In this document: piece after piece, positions 8,338 through 17,083 of the stretch | How the letters are laid out: each line of letters opens with the position of its first letter | How positions within the stretch are numbered: the stretch's first letter is position 1 | Source of the DNA: an uncultured Methylococcaceae bacterium | GTDB lineage: Bacteria > Pseudomonadota > Gammaproteobacteria > Methylococcales > Methylomonadaceae | Assembly (NCBI GenBank): GCA_903945605.1 | Contig: CAJAWH010000047.1 | Span: 1 to 38,324, forward strand | Length of the DNA stretch: 38,324 bases | Direction of reading: 5' to 3' | Position numbers and translations under genes: made by a program | The notes under the pieces: model-generated | The model's database searches: none | What the model saw: the letters and a program-made list of their open reading frames with translations, nothing else | Told to the model about the DNA's origin: nothing

Positions 8338-8473
8338 CGCTGCAAGCCCTTAAGCACACCTGATATTAAGCTTAACGGTTTTTCTACTGCCTTTAATGCC
8401 CTAATCTGGTATCTTTACCTGCCCTGCCAACAGCTTTATATCACCTACCACTCACCCTAGAATAATTATAATA

Positions 8474-9529
8474 ATGAAAAGAAATCCAGAAGATAGGACA
8501 CGATTTATTGGCGGCCTGCTTATTCTTTTAACGGGATGCTGGGTACTGCATAGCTTTTTCCCGCTATTGGCTTGGGTGGTCATCCTGGTCATCACAACCT
8601 GGCCGATCTACCAGCTGATGCTGACGCACAGCAAAGAACAACACGGTAAAATGACCTGGAGCGCCGTCATACTCACCTTGCTGATAACCACTATTATCGT
8701 CGCCCCTATGGGCTACGGGCTGAGCCGTTTAACGGATGATGCCCAAGCATTCGGGCAAATGCTCAACCAAATGCAAAACATCGGTATCCCGCCGCCAAGC
8801 TGGCTGGACACATTGCCAGTCATTGGCCACACGCTTAAGGAAAGCTGGTTTAATGCGCTCGGCAGCCCAGAAGCGGCAAAAACATCACTGCACGGCTTAG
8901 GCACCAGCAATGTGCTAGGGCAAACCAAAAATTTTGCCGGACAACTGCTTAACCACATTTTAACTTTTTTGTTTGTCATGTTGGTGCTGCCCTTTGTCTA
9001 CCAACATGGCGAAAGTCTAAGCCGACAGATATTGGCCACCTGCAATAAGTTGTTTGGCGCAAACACCGGTAGCCGTTACGCTTGCCACGCGGCGGCGGCG
9101 CTACGCGCCACCGTAAATGGGATGCTGCTGATCGGCATCGCCAAAGGCTTATTGCTGGGCGTTGGCTATGCCGCCGCCGGTTTAAGCCACCCTGCCCTAT
9201 TAGGCGCATTAACCGGCATGTTCGCCTTGATACCGTTCGCCGCCAAACTCATCTTCGGCGGCTGCTCTTTGGTGCTTGCCGCGCAAGGCAATATCGGCGA
9301 AGCCGTTGGCCTGTTCAGTTATGGCATGGTGTTAACGCTGATCACCGACAACTATGTACGCCCAGTACTAATTGGCAGTGCCGTCAAACTGCCCTTCATT
9401 TGGACGTTGCTGGGCATTTTTGGTGGCATGGAGGCTTTTGGCCTGTTAGGTTTGTTTCTGGGACCGACCATTTTGGCGGTGTTAATGTCGATCTGGCGGG
9501 ACTGGCTTAAGGAAATGGAAAAGCCCTAA
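8474..9529 (+). CDS. AI-2E family (PerM/TqsA-like) membrane transporter
   Basis: This 351-residue protein has the AI-2E transporter layout: two N-terminal membrane helices (residues about 12-45), a short segment, a hydrophilic domain, then four to five C-terminal helices. Typical motifs are LLGVGYAAAGLSHPALLGALTG, IPFAAKLIF at the position usually reading IPxxG, and VLTLITDNYVRPVLIG followed by LPFIWTLLGIFGGMEAFGLLGLFLGP. In this family some members export autoinducer-2 and others act as Na+/H+ antiporters; the sequence does not tell which. It lies alone between nspC and the restriction–modification cassette with about 135 bp upstream. Confidence 0.88.
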   Translation: MKRNPEDRTRFIGGLLILLTGCWVLHSFFPLLAWVVILVITTWPIYQLMLTHSKEQHGKMTWSAVILTLLITTIIVAPMGYGLSRLTDDAQAFGQMLNQMQNIGIPPPSWLDTLPVIGHTLKESWFNALGSPEAAKTSLHGLGTSNVLGQTKNFAGQLLNHILTFLFVMLVLPFVYQHGESLSRQILATCNKLFGANTGSRYACHAAAALRATVNGMLLIGIAKGLLLGVGYAAAGLSHPALLGALTGMFALIPFAAKLIFGGCSLVLAAQGNIGEAVGLFSYGMVLTLITDNYVRPVLIGSAVKLPFIWTLLGIFGGMEAFGLLGLFLGPTILAVLMSIWRDWLKEMEKP

Positions 9530-9674
9530 GTGTTGCTTATTGGCCTTTTTGGGTAGCTTGACCCGCAATAATGAAATCACCATTCCGGCGTTTTGGTAAG
9601 CGACAGCGAAATATGCTGCAAAAGACAACAAAAGGTAAAAAAATGGTATTTTCGGCTAGCAATTAGCTGCATAT

Positions 9675-9703
9675 TTAACTGCAATGGAATAATCCGGTAT
9701 AAA
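9675..9703 (+). promoter_or_regulatory. Putative promoter of the DNA methyltransferase
   Basis: TTAACT (9675-9680) and TATAAA (9698-9703) are separated by 17 bp, matching a sigma-70 promoter (4/6 and 5/6 consensus bases). It lies 20 bp upstream of the first ATG of the methyltransferase gene. Confidence 0.45.
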
Positions 9704-9722
9704 AATTCTGTAAAGCTTGACC

Positions 9723-10682
9723 ATGAACAGGCTGATGGATATAATACCCAAAAACATTAGAAACGGAAAAATGCTCAAAGTTGCTTCATTTTTTGCGGGT
9801 ATTGGAGGTTTTGACCTGGGTCTGGAACAAGTCGGGATGAAAGTTGTTTTTCAATGTGAAATCAATACTTTCTGCCACCAAGTCCTAAAGAAACATTGGC
9901 CAGATGTAATTTTGCACACTGACATTAACCAATTAAAATCAGACGATATTCCAACAGACACCCAAGTTTGGTGCGGGGGATTCCCATGCCAAGATTTATC
10001 ATTGGCCAACCAAGGCAAAAGAAAGGGATTAGAAGGTGAAAGAAGCGGATTGTTTTACAAATACGCTGGACTTATCAAAGATCACAAACCCAGATGGGTC
10101 ATTATCGAAAACGTGCCCGGACTACTCAACAGCCACCAAGGAAAAGATTTCCAAATTCTCCTCCAAAAGCTGGATGAACTCGGGTATGGCGTTTCGTGGC
10201 GAGTATTTGACGCAAAATATTTTGGAACACCCCAAAGACGTAGAAGAGTCTATGTTGTCGCAAGTCTTGGAAACCTCCGCTCCGCTCAAGTACTTTTTGA
10301 GTCAGAGCCATTTGAAATCGCTCATAGAGCGGGCATCGGTAAGAGAGAAACCCTTACCCGTTGCAATGGAGAAAACTTTCCAGAGGCAAATTGCTTTGTT
10401 ATCCAACATGCCAGTATTGGAAGAAAATCAGCAGCCGGGCCACAAGCTAAAGGATACCGAAACGACGGGGAAAGCTATACCCTTGATAGCCGAGGAACTG
10501 CGGATGCTGTATGTGCGACGGCTCATGCCTTCCGAGTGCGAGATTCTTCAAGGATTTCCGGAGCATTGGACGGAAACCGATATAGGGCTATAGGCAATGC
10601 GGTTTGTGTCCACATTGTAAAATGGATAGGCCAGCGAATTGTACAAGTAGACCAGGATTGGCAAAAATCAGATGCTAACTAA
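9723..10682 (+). CDS. C5 cytosine DNA methyltransferase, motif IX frameshifted
   Basis: A Dcm-type enzyme that would methylate C5 of cytosine. Motif I FAGIGGFDLGLE, motif IV GGFPCQDLS with catalytic Cys89, motif VI IENVPG (Glu129) and motif VIII QRRRRVYVVA are intact, as is a target-recognition segment (FVIQHASIGRK, GYRNDGESYTLDSRG). Motif IX, which should read like RRLTPxECExLQGFP, is missing from this frame. It is present in the next forward frame at about 10516-10572 (RRLMPSECEILQGFPEHW), after which motif X (RYRAIGNAV) returns in the original frame. Two compensating single-base indels near 10510 and 10575 explain this, so the protein probably has a scrambled segment of about 20 residues and may be inactive. 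The ATG at 9771 (MLKVASFF) is an equally likely start. The gene is convergent with the endonuclease gene and overlaps it by 15 bp. Confidence 0.85.
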   Translation: MNRLMDIIPKNIRNGKMLKVASFFAGIGGFDLGLEQVGMKVVFQCEINTFCHQVLKKHWPDVILHTDINQLKSDDIPTDTQVWCGGFPCQDLSLANQGKRKGLEGERSGLFYKYAGLIKDHKPRWVIIENVPGLLNSHQGKDFQILLQKLDELGYGVSWRVFDAKYFGTPQRRRRVYVVASLGNLRSAQVLFESEPFEIAHRAGIGKRETLTRCNGENFPEANCFVIQHASIGRKSAAGPQAKGYRNDGESYTLDSRGTADAVCATAHAFRVRDSSRISGALDGNRYRAIGNAVCVHIVKWIGQRIVQVDQDWQKSDAN

Positions 10683-11621
10683 TTGCCCTGTTAAATCCAT
10701 ATAGTCGCCTATAAACAAACTCGGGCTGGGCGACGCTTGATTGGTGAGCACCTGAACAAATGAGTTGTAATTTGTAAAAATAGTCCTGTTTTTATCGATT
10801 CTAAGAGGGATTGAGTCAGGGGCGCAAGATGGGACATTAAATTTTTCCTCATCTTCCACAAAAGTAAGAAGTGCCAGCGTCCAATTGGCGTTGCTTAAAT
10901 CAGCCAAGATTCCATCCCTAAATCGCTGAATCAAATAATCGTATATCATAGAACCTATACAGAAAACCATACGCCCACCGGTTAACATTGCTACATTTCC
11001 TTTAACCAAAAATTGCTCTTGCTGTCTACGCCAAGCATTTGTCACTAAAGGGGCAACCGTTGATACAGGGGTTGTCAGCAGTGCGTTATCGGGCACTCCG
11101 GCACGATCCCATGTGTCAATGTGCCTAGTTAAGATTCCGGTACTTGTAGTTTCGCCACCCCCTTGCATTTCCAAAATAACCGCCCGATCAGGGTTAAATG
11201 GGCTGGTTTGACTAGGGTTCTTCCGCCACATCACAAAGTCGCCGCTATAATCACTTTCTTCGGTCACTCTAATCGGCACCTCCCTTTTAACCAATACTTC
11301 TGCTGGGGTGATTTCAGGGCTAAAAATTTCTTTAGCCACTTGATGCAAAATCGAAACCTGATGGGATGTCAATTGGGCATGCTTGGGAGAACTGGCACAC
11401 AATCGGTGTGAACAGACAATCCAAACCTCGTTCGTCACCGAATTACGCAATGAACAGACAGGCTTGTCACCGCGTTTCGCCTTGTCACAATGGGATTTTT
11501 TGAACGGACAAGGTAAAGTAGGCTTGCCAATTGCCCCAGAAGTCTTATTAATTTTAACGGGGATGATAAGCTTTTCGGTATCAGTCCTTACGCCCAGATA
11601 CTCTGCAACGACAACGGCCAT
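10668..11621 (-). CDS. NotI-like type II restriction endonuclease
   Basis: A 317-residue protein recognised as a NotI-family endonuclease. The N-terminal part has a cysteine set (Cys38, 45, 56, 70, 75) consistent with the Cys4 metal-binding knot of NotI. The candidate nuclease core is Asp128 in SGDFV followed by Glu151-x-Gln153 in ILEMQGGGE, a PD-(D/E)xK variant of the D...ExQ kind. The family makes double-strand breaks at GC-rich palindromes; the actual site here is unknown. The start ATG shares one base with the stop of the controller gene (TAATG), so translation is coupled to it. The 3' end overlaps the end of the methyltransferase gene from the opposite strand. The gene looks intact, unlike the methyltransferase. 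Confidence 0.8.
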   Translation of the reverse strand: MAVVVAEYLGVRTDTEKLIIPVKINKTSGAIGKPTLPCPFKKSHCDKAKRGDKPVCSLRNSVTNEVWIVCSHRLCASSPKHAQLTSHQVSILHQVAKEIFSPEITPAEVLVKREVPIRVTEESDYSGDFVMWRKNPSQTSPFNPDRAVILEMQGGGETTSTGILTRHIDTWDRAGVPDNALLTTPVSTVAPLVTNAWRRQQEQFLVKGNVAMLTGGRMVFCIGSMIYDYLIQRFRDGILADLSNANWTLALLTFVEDEEKFNVPSCAPDSIPLRIDKNRTIFTNYNSFVQVLTNQASPSPSLFIGDYMDLTGQLVSI

Positions 11622-11869
11622 TATCGTTCAGCCTGTTGAGCCGTTAGCGACCTCAAAAGTTCGGATGGCGGCAAGCTTAAGGCATCCGCAATTTTGATGA
11701 TATTGATCAACGCCAGGTTATGCTCGCCACGCTCGATGCCGCCCAGATAACTCCTGTCAATACCTGCACGCCCAGCAAGCTCTTCTTGCGAAAATCCGGC
11801 GGCGCTGCGAAATTTCTTGACACCTTCCCCAAACTGTGCCAAATAATCTTGCTTTACTTGTTGTTCCAT
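11621..11869 (-). CDS. Restriction–modification controller protein (XRE-type HTH)
   Basis: An 82-residue single-domain helix-turn-helix protein. FGEGVKKFRSAAGFSQEELAGRAGIDRSYLGGIERGEHN is the classic XRE/Cro fold, with SQEELA as helix 2 and DRSYLGGIERG as the recognition helix, and matches the size and sequence style of R-M controller (C) proteins. These bind their own promoter and first activate, then repress, C and endonuclease expression so that methylation comes first. The layout fits: C lies directly upstream of the endonuclease with a one-base overlap. No Shine–Dalgarno precedes the ATG, as in leaderless C genes. I could not identify a clear C-box in the 158 bp between this gene and the next. 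Confidence 0.87.
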   Translation of the reverse strand: MEQQVKQDYLAQFGEGVKKFRSAAGFSQEELAGRAGIDRSYLGGIERGEHNLALINIIKIADALSLPPSELLRSLTAQQAER

Positions 11870-12027
11870 AAAACTAAATTTAAAATTTTTATACTAAGGT
11901 CAAGATGGCGTTAAATCTACGGCATATAGTTACCATTTATATCCAGCAATCCCACTGTTACCTATTGTGAACTATCCGAAACTGGCTTGGCAGTGACTAA
12001 TGGCTTAAAAATAGGCTAACTTGAAAT

Positions 12028-13107
12028 TCAATCAAAAAAATCAAAGGCCATTTGCCCGCTGTCGGCAACTGGCTTGCGGAACAAATCGGTACGCAATGCG
12101 GGCAGGCTGTTGGGTATGTGCAAGCGCTTGCAAACCAGACGAAAACGCTGGGCCAACATATCGGCATAGTGACCGGTGCCAGTCATACGTTGCCCCAATG
12201 CGGCATTGTAAACTTTGCCATCCCGAGTGGCCCGAACCAATGCCATAATATGCTGGGCTTTGAGCGGGTAATGCTGGCACAGCCACTGTTCAAACAAATC
12301 AGCCACTTCCATAGGCAAGCGCAGCAAAATGTAGTCAACCGCCAATGCCCCCGCCGTTTGGGCTGCAGCAACAAGGTTTTCCAACTCGTGATCGTTCAAG
12401 GCCGGAATAACGGGAGCCACCAACACCCCCACCGGCACACCCGCTGCGCGTAAGGCACTGACCGTCTGTAAGCGCCGTTGCGGGGCGGCCGCACGTGGCT
12501 CCATGGTGCGTGCCAGCGACCTGTCCAAAGTGGTTAGTGATATATAAACCGACACCAGCCCTTGCTGGGCCATTGCTGACAACACATCAATATCCCGCTC
12601 AACCAGAGCGGCCTTGGTGATAATGCTGACTGGATGGCGGGTCTCAGCCAACACCTGCAAAATTTGACGCATAATCTGATAGCGACGCTCCAGAGGTTGA
12701 TAAGGGTCGGTGTTAGTCCCCAATGCTATCGGCGCACATTGATAACCACGCTTGCCTAATTCATTACGCAGCAAGTGCGGGGCATCGGGTTTAACCAGCA
12801 GGCGGCTCTCAAAATCCAAACCGGGCGACAGACCCAAATAGGCATGGGATGGGCGAGCAAAACAATAGATACAACCATGTTCGCAACCCCGATAAGGGTT
12901 GATGGAGCGGTCAAACGGCAAGTCTGGCGAATCATTGTAGGTAATGGCGGACTGGCTGCAATCAATGGCCACTTCGGTCTTCATAGGCGACAACGGGGTA
13001 TCCAAACTACCCCAACCGTCATCCTCGGCAACATGGGCGGTTTTTTCGAAGCGACCGGGCGTGCAGCTAAGACTGCCACGGCCTTTATAAAGTAAGGGCT
13101 GATTCAT
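12028..13107 (-). CDS. PA0069 family radical SAM protein
   Basis: A 359-residue radical SAM protein with the cluster-binding motif CEHGCIYC (Cys75, Cys79, Cys82 from the chosen start). The segment NPYRGCEHGCIYCFARPSHAYL, the ALGTNTDPYQPLE strand, SIITKAALVERD and VYISLTTLDRSLARTMEPRAAAPQRRL are the signature of the SplB-related PA0069 family, whose reaction is not known. I chose the ATG at 13107 (MNQPLLYKGRG) because relatives begin shortly before the KGRG motif; an ATG four codons upstream is possible. The C-terminus ends in QMAFDFFD, close to the usual QxDLF-type end. It stands alone between the controller gene and the glycan cluster. Confidence 0.9.
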   Translation of the reverse strand: MNQPLLYKGRGSLSCTPGRFEKTAHVAEDDGWGSLDTPLSPMKTEVAIDCSQSAITYNDSPDLPFDRSINPYRGCEHGCIYCFARPSHAYLGLSPGLDFESRLLVKPDAPHLLRNELGKRGYQCAPIALGTNTDPYQPLERRYQIMRQILQVLAETRHPVSIITKAALVERDIDVLSAMAQQGLVSVYISLTTLDRSLARTMEPRAAAPQRRLQTVSALRAAGVPVGVLVAPVIPALNDHELENLVAAAQTAGALAVDYILLRLPMEVADLFEQWLCQHYPLKAQHIMALVRATRDGKVYNAALGQRMTGTGHYADMLAQRFRLVCKRLHIPNSLPALRTDLFRKPVADSGQMAFDFFD

Positions 13108-13260
13108 GTGCCTAAACAAAAACTACTGATGATTGACTAAATAGCCAGAAAACCGTCCTGATAAACCGACCGACAAGACCACCGCCGACAGACAAAAAAC
13201 ACCGGGCTAACCGCCAAACTCAAGCAAATGATTAGGGATTGGCGTATAGCTAAGCTAACA

Positions 13261-13269
13261 TGCTATCAT
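13261..13269 (+). promoter_or_regulatory. Putative extended -10 promoter ahead of glycan cluster
   Basis: TGCTATCAT is an extended -10 element. It is preceded by the 11-base palindrome TAGCTAAGCTA at 13247-13257. No good -35 is visible. The whole 13108-13546 interval holds no large gene; besides this site there is only the possible small reading frame at 13331-13444. Confidence 0.3.
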
Positions 13270-13330
13270 TTCCCCCAATGGCATACAAAACACAATTTAA
13301 CTACTTGTTTCATAATAGGAAGCAATATTT

Positions 13331-13444
13331 ATGGGCGTTACTGGGCACTATAGTCCATATAGCCGCGCAACTCTACGGGTCACTTTTGCCATCCAATTAA
13401 CCCTGCTGCACACTAATGGCTTACCGCTCAGTGTGCCAGCCTGA
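13331..13444 (+). CDS. Possible small ORF of 37 residues
   Basis: ATG at 13331 follows an AGGAAG purine stretch and opens a frame of 37 codons ending TGA at 13444. The product begins MGVTGHYSPYSRATLRV and contains a moderately hydrophobic middle. I recognise no family. Position in the leader of the large glycosyltransferase gene would fit a leader peptide, but it could be chance. Confidence 0.2.
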   Translation: MGVTGHYSPYSRATLRVTFAIQLTLLHTNGLPLSVPA

Positions 13445-13546
13445 AAGTCTTGGCCTGATTTGAAAAATTAACCATAACCTTATATGTTTTCTTCAGAATC
13501 CATCCTTTTTTCCAAGTCACCTATTTGTTAAGGAATCAATTTAGCA

Positions 13547-16500
13547 ATGGCAACCAACAAGACCCAGCTCAGCCCGCAGCCCTCTAACCAGCCATTAAAC
13601 AAGAAAAAAGGTGGCCAACAAAGTGCTGACACTAGCCTCGATTTGGATTTTTACCGTAGTTTTTATCACGACTTGTCCGAGATGGATGAGCAAATGTTGC
13701 AAAAACATTGGAAAGAGGTGGGCGCGCCGAATAACAGAAGCCCTAATTTTCATGCCCTACTGGAAAGCAAAGGACTGAATCCAGTAGATTCTGAAAATGT
13801 CGATTTTGATCTTGCTTTCTACAACAACTATTACACCGATTTGGAAAAAGTTGGCCTCAACAATTATTACCACAACTATTACCGCGCCAAACTCCACTAC
13901 CTGATCAACGGCAGCAAAGACAAACGCTTCCCAAATCTGACCGAACTGCTTAAAAGCCAAAACATTAGCCCAGAAGCCGCTGATGAAAGCCACCTCGATT
14001 ATGATTTCTACCTTGACTTATACCCAGAACTCAGCAAAACAACGCTAAAAAACAAAACCCAAGCATTAGTGCATTATTTGCTCTATGGTCGCCACGAAGG
14101 CAAACAAGCCAATTTGCAGGCATGGCTACAACACAACAACTGTGACAGCAGCTTTGTCCCCAAGACATTTACGGTTAAGGCCCTCTACAAAATCAACCGG
14201 AAAGACGGCATAGAAATAAAGCTTGGCCAATTTTTGGACGTGCTGTCAGGCCGCCCCGGCTATCCGGTGCGCATTAGCCGAAACGCCACCAACAACGCTG
14301 ACTTCTACCATGAAGTTGCCAAGCATTACCTCACCAACCACCACCGCGACCCTGCCAAAAACCTACTTAAAATCTGCTTGGCTTTTGAACGGCGTTGTGA
14401 ATTCTTAGAGTTATTGGGCAACCTTTATCTGGAAGAGAATGACTACGAAACCGCCAGCGCCCATTTTGAGGAGGCACTGGCTTTGGGCAATGCCAGCAAA
14501 TGGCTTTATGCCAATCTGGCGCGCTGCAAAAGAATGCTCAGCCAACATCAGCAGGCACTCGAGATATTGGTCAATGGCATTCAAGCCGCGCCTGAGTTTA
14601 GTTTTACCTATGAGCGCTTTGAAGAATATGTCAATGAATACTGGCTTAAACAACAAGGCAACTTGGAAGCTTTTGCCGTTGTCAATGACCGGCAAGCCTT
14701 GGTTGCCAAATCAGTTGAAATTGCCACATTCATCTACCAATGCTACCTATCCATTTATGGCGCGACCAGCACTCCGGCAACAGTCAGCAGTTGCAACCTT
14801 GACCGCATCCTAATTGTTGGCGACTACCACGTAAGCCAATGTGTGCGTTACCGCATCAACCAAAAAATCGAGCAATTGGAAGCGGTTGGCAAAACTGTCA
14901 CGACCATTTCTTGGACGGACTTGGATCAAGAACAAAACACCTTGGCACTTCATGACACGGTCATTTTCTATCGGGTGCCCGCACAACCCCCAGTGATAAA
15001 AGCGATTGCCCAAACCAACGCCACCGGCAAACTTTCTTTCTACGAAATAGACGACCTTTTGTTTGATCCGCTTTACCCGCCCGCCATTGAAACCTATGGC
15101 GGCTATGTCGATTTTAACACCTATATTGGCTTAACCAAGGGCATGGCCTTATTTAACGCCGCCGCCCGCTTGTGCCGAATAGGTATCGCATCAACACAAC
15201 TGTTGGCTAATAAGCTGGAACCCTTGGTTATTGCCAAAAAGTGCTTTGTCCACCGCAATGGTCTGGACAAGCTAAATTGCTTCACGCCCGCCTCACTCAG
15301 CAAAAAACCAGGCGTTGATATTTTTTACGGCAGCGGGACTATGGCGCACAATAGCGACTTTAGCCAGCTGGTATTGCCCGCCCTTATCCGATTATTGGAA
15401 GAATTCAGCCAAGTCCGTTTGGTCGTGGCAGGCTACCTTAGCTTACCCAGTGACTTTGTCCAGCAATTTGGCAGCCGGGTCAGACAATTGCCCTTGATCA
15501 GCAACATGCAAGCCTATTGGTCTTTGCTGGAACAGACGGACATCAATTTGGCGGTATTGGAAGATGATGTGATCAACGGCTGCAAAAGCGAGCTTAAGTG
15601 GTTTGAAGCGGCCACTTTGGGCATCCCTACCGTTATGAGCAGCACCGCCAACTACCGTGATGTGATCACCGATGGCGAAGATGGCATCTTGGCCAGCAGC
15701 CCGGAAGACTGGTATAAACATTTAAAAGCCTTAGTTGAAAATCCGCAACAACGCTTTGCCATCGCCCAAAAAGCGCAAAAAAAGGTGCTGGACAACTATC
15801 GGATCAACACGTTAGCCGCCAACTTAAAAAAATCCCTTAACCAGGCGCTTGTCCATTGTCAAAACAACAATCCCGTAAAACGCAAAAAAATTGCCTTGGT
15901 CAATGTGTTTTTTCCGCCCAAATCCTTGGGCGGGGCCACCCGTGTGGTTGCCGACAACTTTGATCTGTTGCTAAGGGACTACAGTGGGCAATTCGAGCTT
16001 TGCGTTTTCACCTCTGATAACGAATGCAAGCCCCCCCACCAAATGGGGATTTACAATTATCAGGGGGCTAGGGTGTACCGCAGCACGGTATTATGGCGGG
16101 AAAACATGGATTGGTATGCCAAAGATGACAAAATGGTGGAATTGTTCAGCCAATTTTTGGCAACCGAGCAACCTGACCTGGTGCATTTCCACTGTGTGCA
16201 GAGGTTGACCGCTTCGGTTGTCGAAGCCACCCTTAAAGCCAAAATACCTTATATCATCACCTTACATGATGCGTGGTGGATTTCTGACTACCAATTCCTG
16301 GTGGACAAAGAAGGCACTATTTATCCTGATGGCCATCCCGACCCTTACGAACCCCATCCACTACCCGATAATGTCAGCTTGATCAGTTCCATTGAGCGCA
16401 CGCTTTATCTTAAAGGGCTGTTGCGTAATGCCGAGGCGGCACTGACGGTTTCGGAAAGTTTTGCGGAAATTTACCGTAAAAATGAAATACCGGCGGTCAG

Positions 16501-17083
16501 TGTCAACAAAAACGGCATCTCTGAAAGTGTCGCCTGGCAACCCAAAAACACCCAATACACCGCTAATGTGGTCTGTGCACATATTGGCGGTATGGCAGAA
16601 CATAAAGGCTATTTCCTGCTGGAAGCGGCGATAAAAAAACTGCAGCCGAAAAATATTGAAATGCTGATCGTTGACCATGCCAAGCCAGAAGGCCACAGGT
16701 TGCACACTAATTGGGGCAATGTGCCGGTCACTTTTGTTGGGCCGTTCAAGCAAAAAGATATTGTTGCTTTGTACAGCAAGATAGACGTATTATGCGCCCC
16801 CTCCAAATGGCCGGAAAGCTATGGACTGGTCACCCGCGAAGCCAGTGCTTGTGGCTGCTGGGTCATTGCCAGCAACAAAGGCGGGATAGGCGAGGATATC
16901 ATTGACGGCGTATCGGGCTTTGTCATAGAACCCGACAACGCTTCTTTGGAAAATTGTTTGGCCTTAATAGATGCGTCGCCCAGCCGGTTCAAGGCTTCTG
17001 CCAAAGCCAATCCGCCTCGGTTAGCATCTTTGCAAGTCAATGAATTGGCAAAAATTTATGCATCAATAGGAAGGTTTAAATGA
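13547..17083 (+). CDS. Large bifunctional glycosyltransferase with N-terminal repeats and TPR
   Basis: This 1178-residue protein has four parts. Residues about 28-195 hold three copies of a degenerate DxxFYxxxYxxL...HYLxxGxxEGRxPN repeat that is common at the N-terminus of surface-polysaccharide glycosyltransferases. Residues about 250-350 form TPR-like helices (YLEENDYETASAHFEEALALG). A first GT-B domain follows at about 424-760, with its donor-side motif CKSELKWFEAATLGIPTVMSS. A second, GT4-like, starts with IALVNVFFPPKSLGGATRVV near 779 and carries the EX7E motif (ESYGLVTRE) near 1090. It is soluble by sequence and probably works on the cytosolic face adding two different sugars. AAGGA lies upstream of the ATG. 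The stop overlaps the sulfotransferase start (ATGA), so the genes are coupled. Sugars and acceptor are unknown. Confidence 0.87.
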   Translation: MATNKTQLSPQPSNQPLNKKKGGQQSADTSLDLDFYRSFYHDLSEMDEQMLQKHWKEVGAPNNRSPNFHALLESKGLNPVDSENVDFDLAFYNNYYTDLEKVGLNNYYHNYYRAKLHYLINGSKDKRFPNLTELLKSQNISPEAADESHLDYDFYLDLYPELSKTTLKNKTQALVHYLLYGRHEGKQANLQAWLQHNNCDSSFVPKTFTVKALYKINRKDGIEIKLGQFLDVLSGRPGYPVRISRNATNNADFYHEVAKHYLTNHHRDPAKNLLKICLAFERRCEFLELLGNLYLEENDYETASAHFEEALALGNASKWLYANLARCKRMLSQHQQALEILVNGIQAAPEFSFTYERFEEYVNEYWLKQQGNLEAFAVVNDRQALVAKSVEIATFIYQCYLSIYGATSTPATVSSCNLDRILIVGDYHVSQCVRYRINQKIEQLEAVGKTVTTISWTDLDQEQNTLALHDTVIFYRVPAQPPVIKAIAQTNATGKLSFYEIDDLLFDPLYPPAIETYGGYVDFNTYIGLTKGMALFNAAARLCRIGIASTQLLANKLEPLVIAKKCFVHRNGLDKLNCFTPASLSKKPGVDIFYGSGTMAHNSDFSQLVLPALIRLLEEFSQVRLVVAGYLSLPSDFVQQFGSRVRQLPLISNMQAYWSLLEQTDINLAVLEDDVINGCKSELKWFEAATLGIPTVMSSTANYRDVITDGEDGILASSPEDWYKHLKALVENPQQRFAIAQKAQKKVLDNYRINTLAANLKKSLNQALVHCQNNNPVKRKKIALVNVFFPPKSLGGATRVVADNFDLLLRDYSGQFELCVFTSDNECKPPHQMGIYNYQGARVYRSTVLWRENMDWYAKDDKMVELFSQFLATEQPDLVHFHCVQRLTASVVEATLKAKIPYIITLHDAWWISDYQFLVDKEGTIYPDGHPDPYEPHPLPDNVSLISSIERTLYLKGLLRNAEAALTVSESFAEIYRKNEIPAVSVNKNGISESVAWQPKNTQYTANVVCAHIGGMAEHKGYFLLEAAIKKLQPKNIEMLIVDHAKPEGHRLHTNWGNVPVTFVGPFKQKDIVALYSKIDVLCAPSKWPESYGLVTREASACGCWVIASNKGGIGEDIIDGVSGFVIEPDNASLENCLALIDASPSRFKASAKANPPRLASLQVNELAKIYASIGRFK

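Noticed and set aside
8340-8395. Weak hairpin after nspC as terminator
   Set aside because: The TTAAGC/GCTTAA stem is short and AT-rich and the T-run is separated from it; not convincing.
10036-10593. A 185-codon open frame overlapping the methyltransferase gene
   Set aside because: Only its last 30 residues have meaning, as motif IX of the methyltransferase displaced by frameshift. The remainder is the out-of-frame reading of the same gene.
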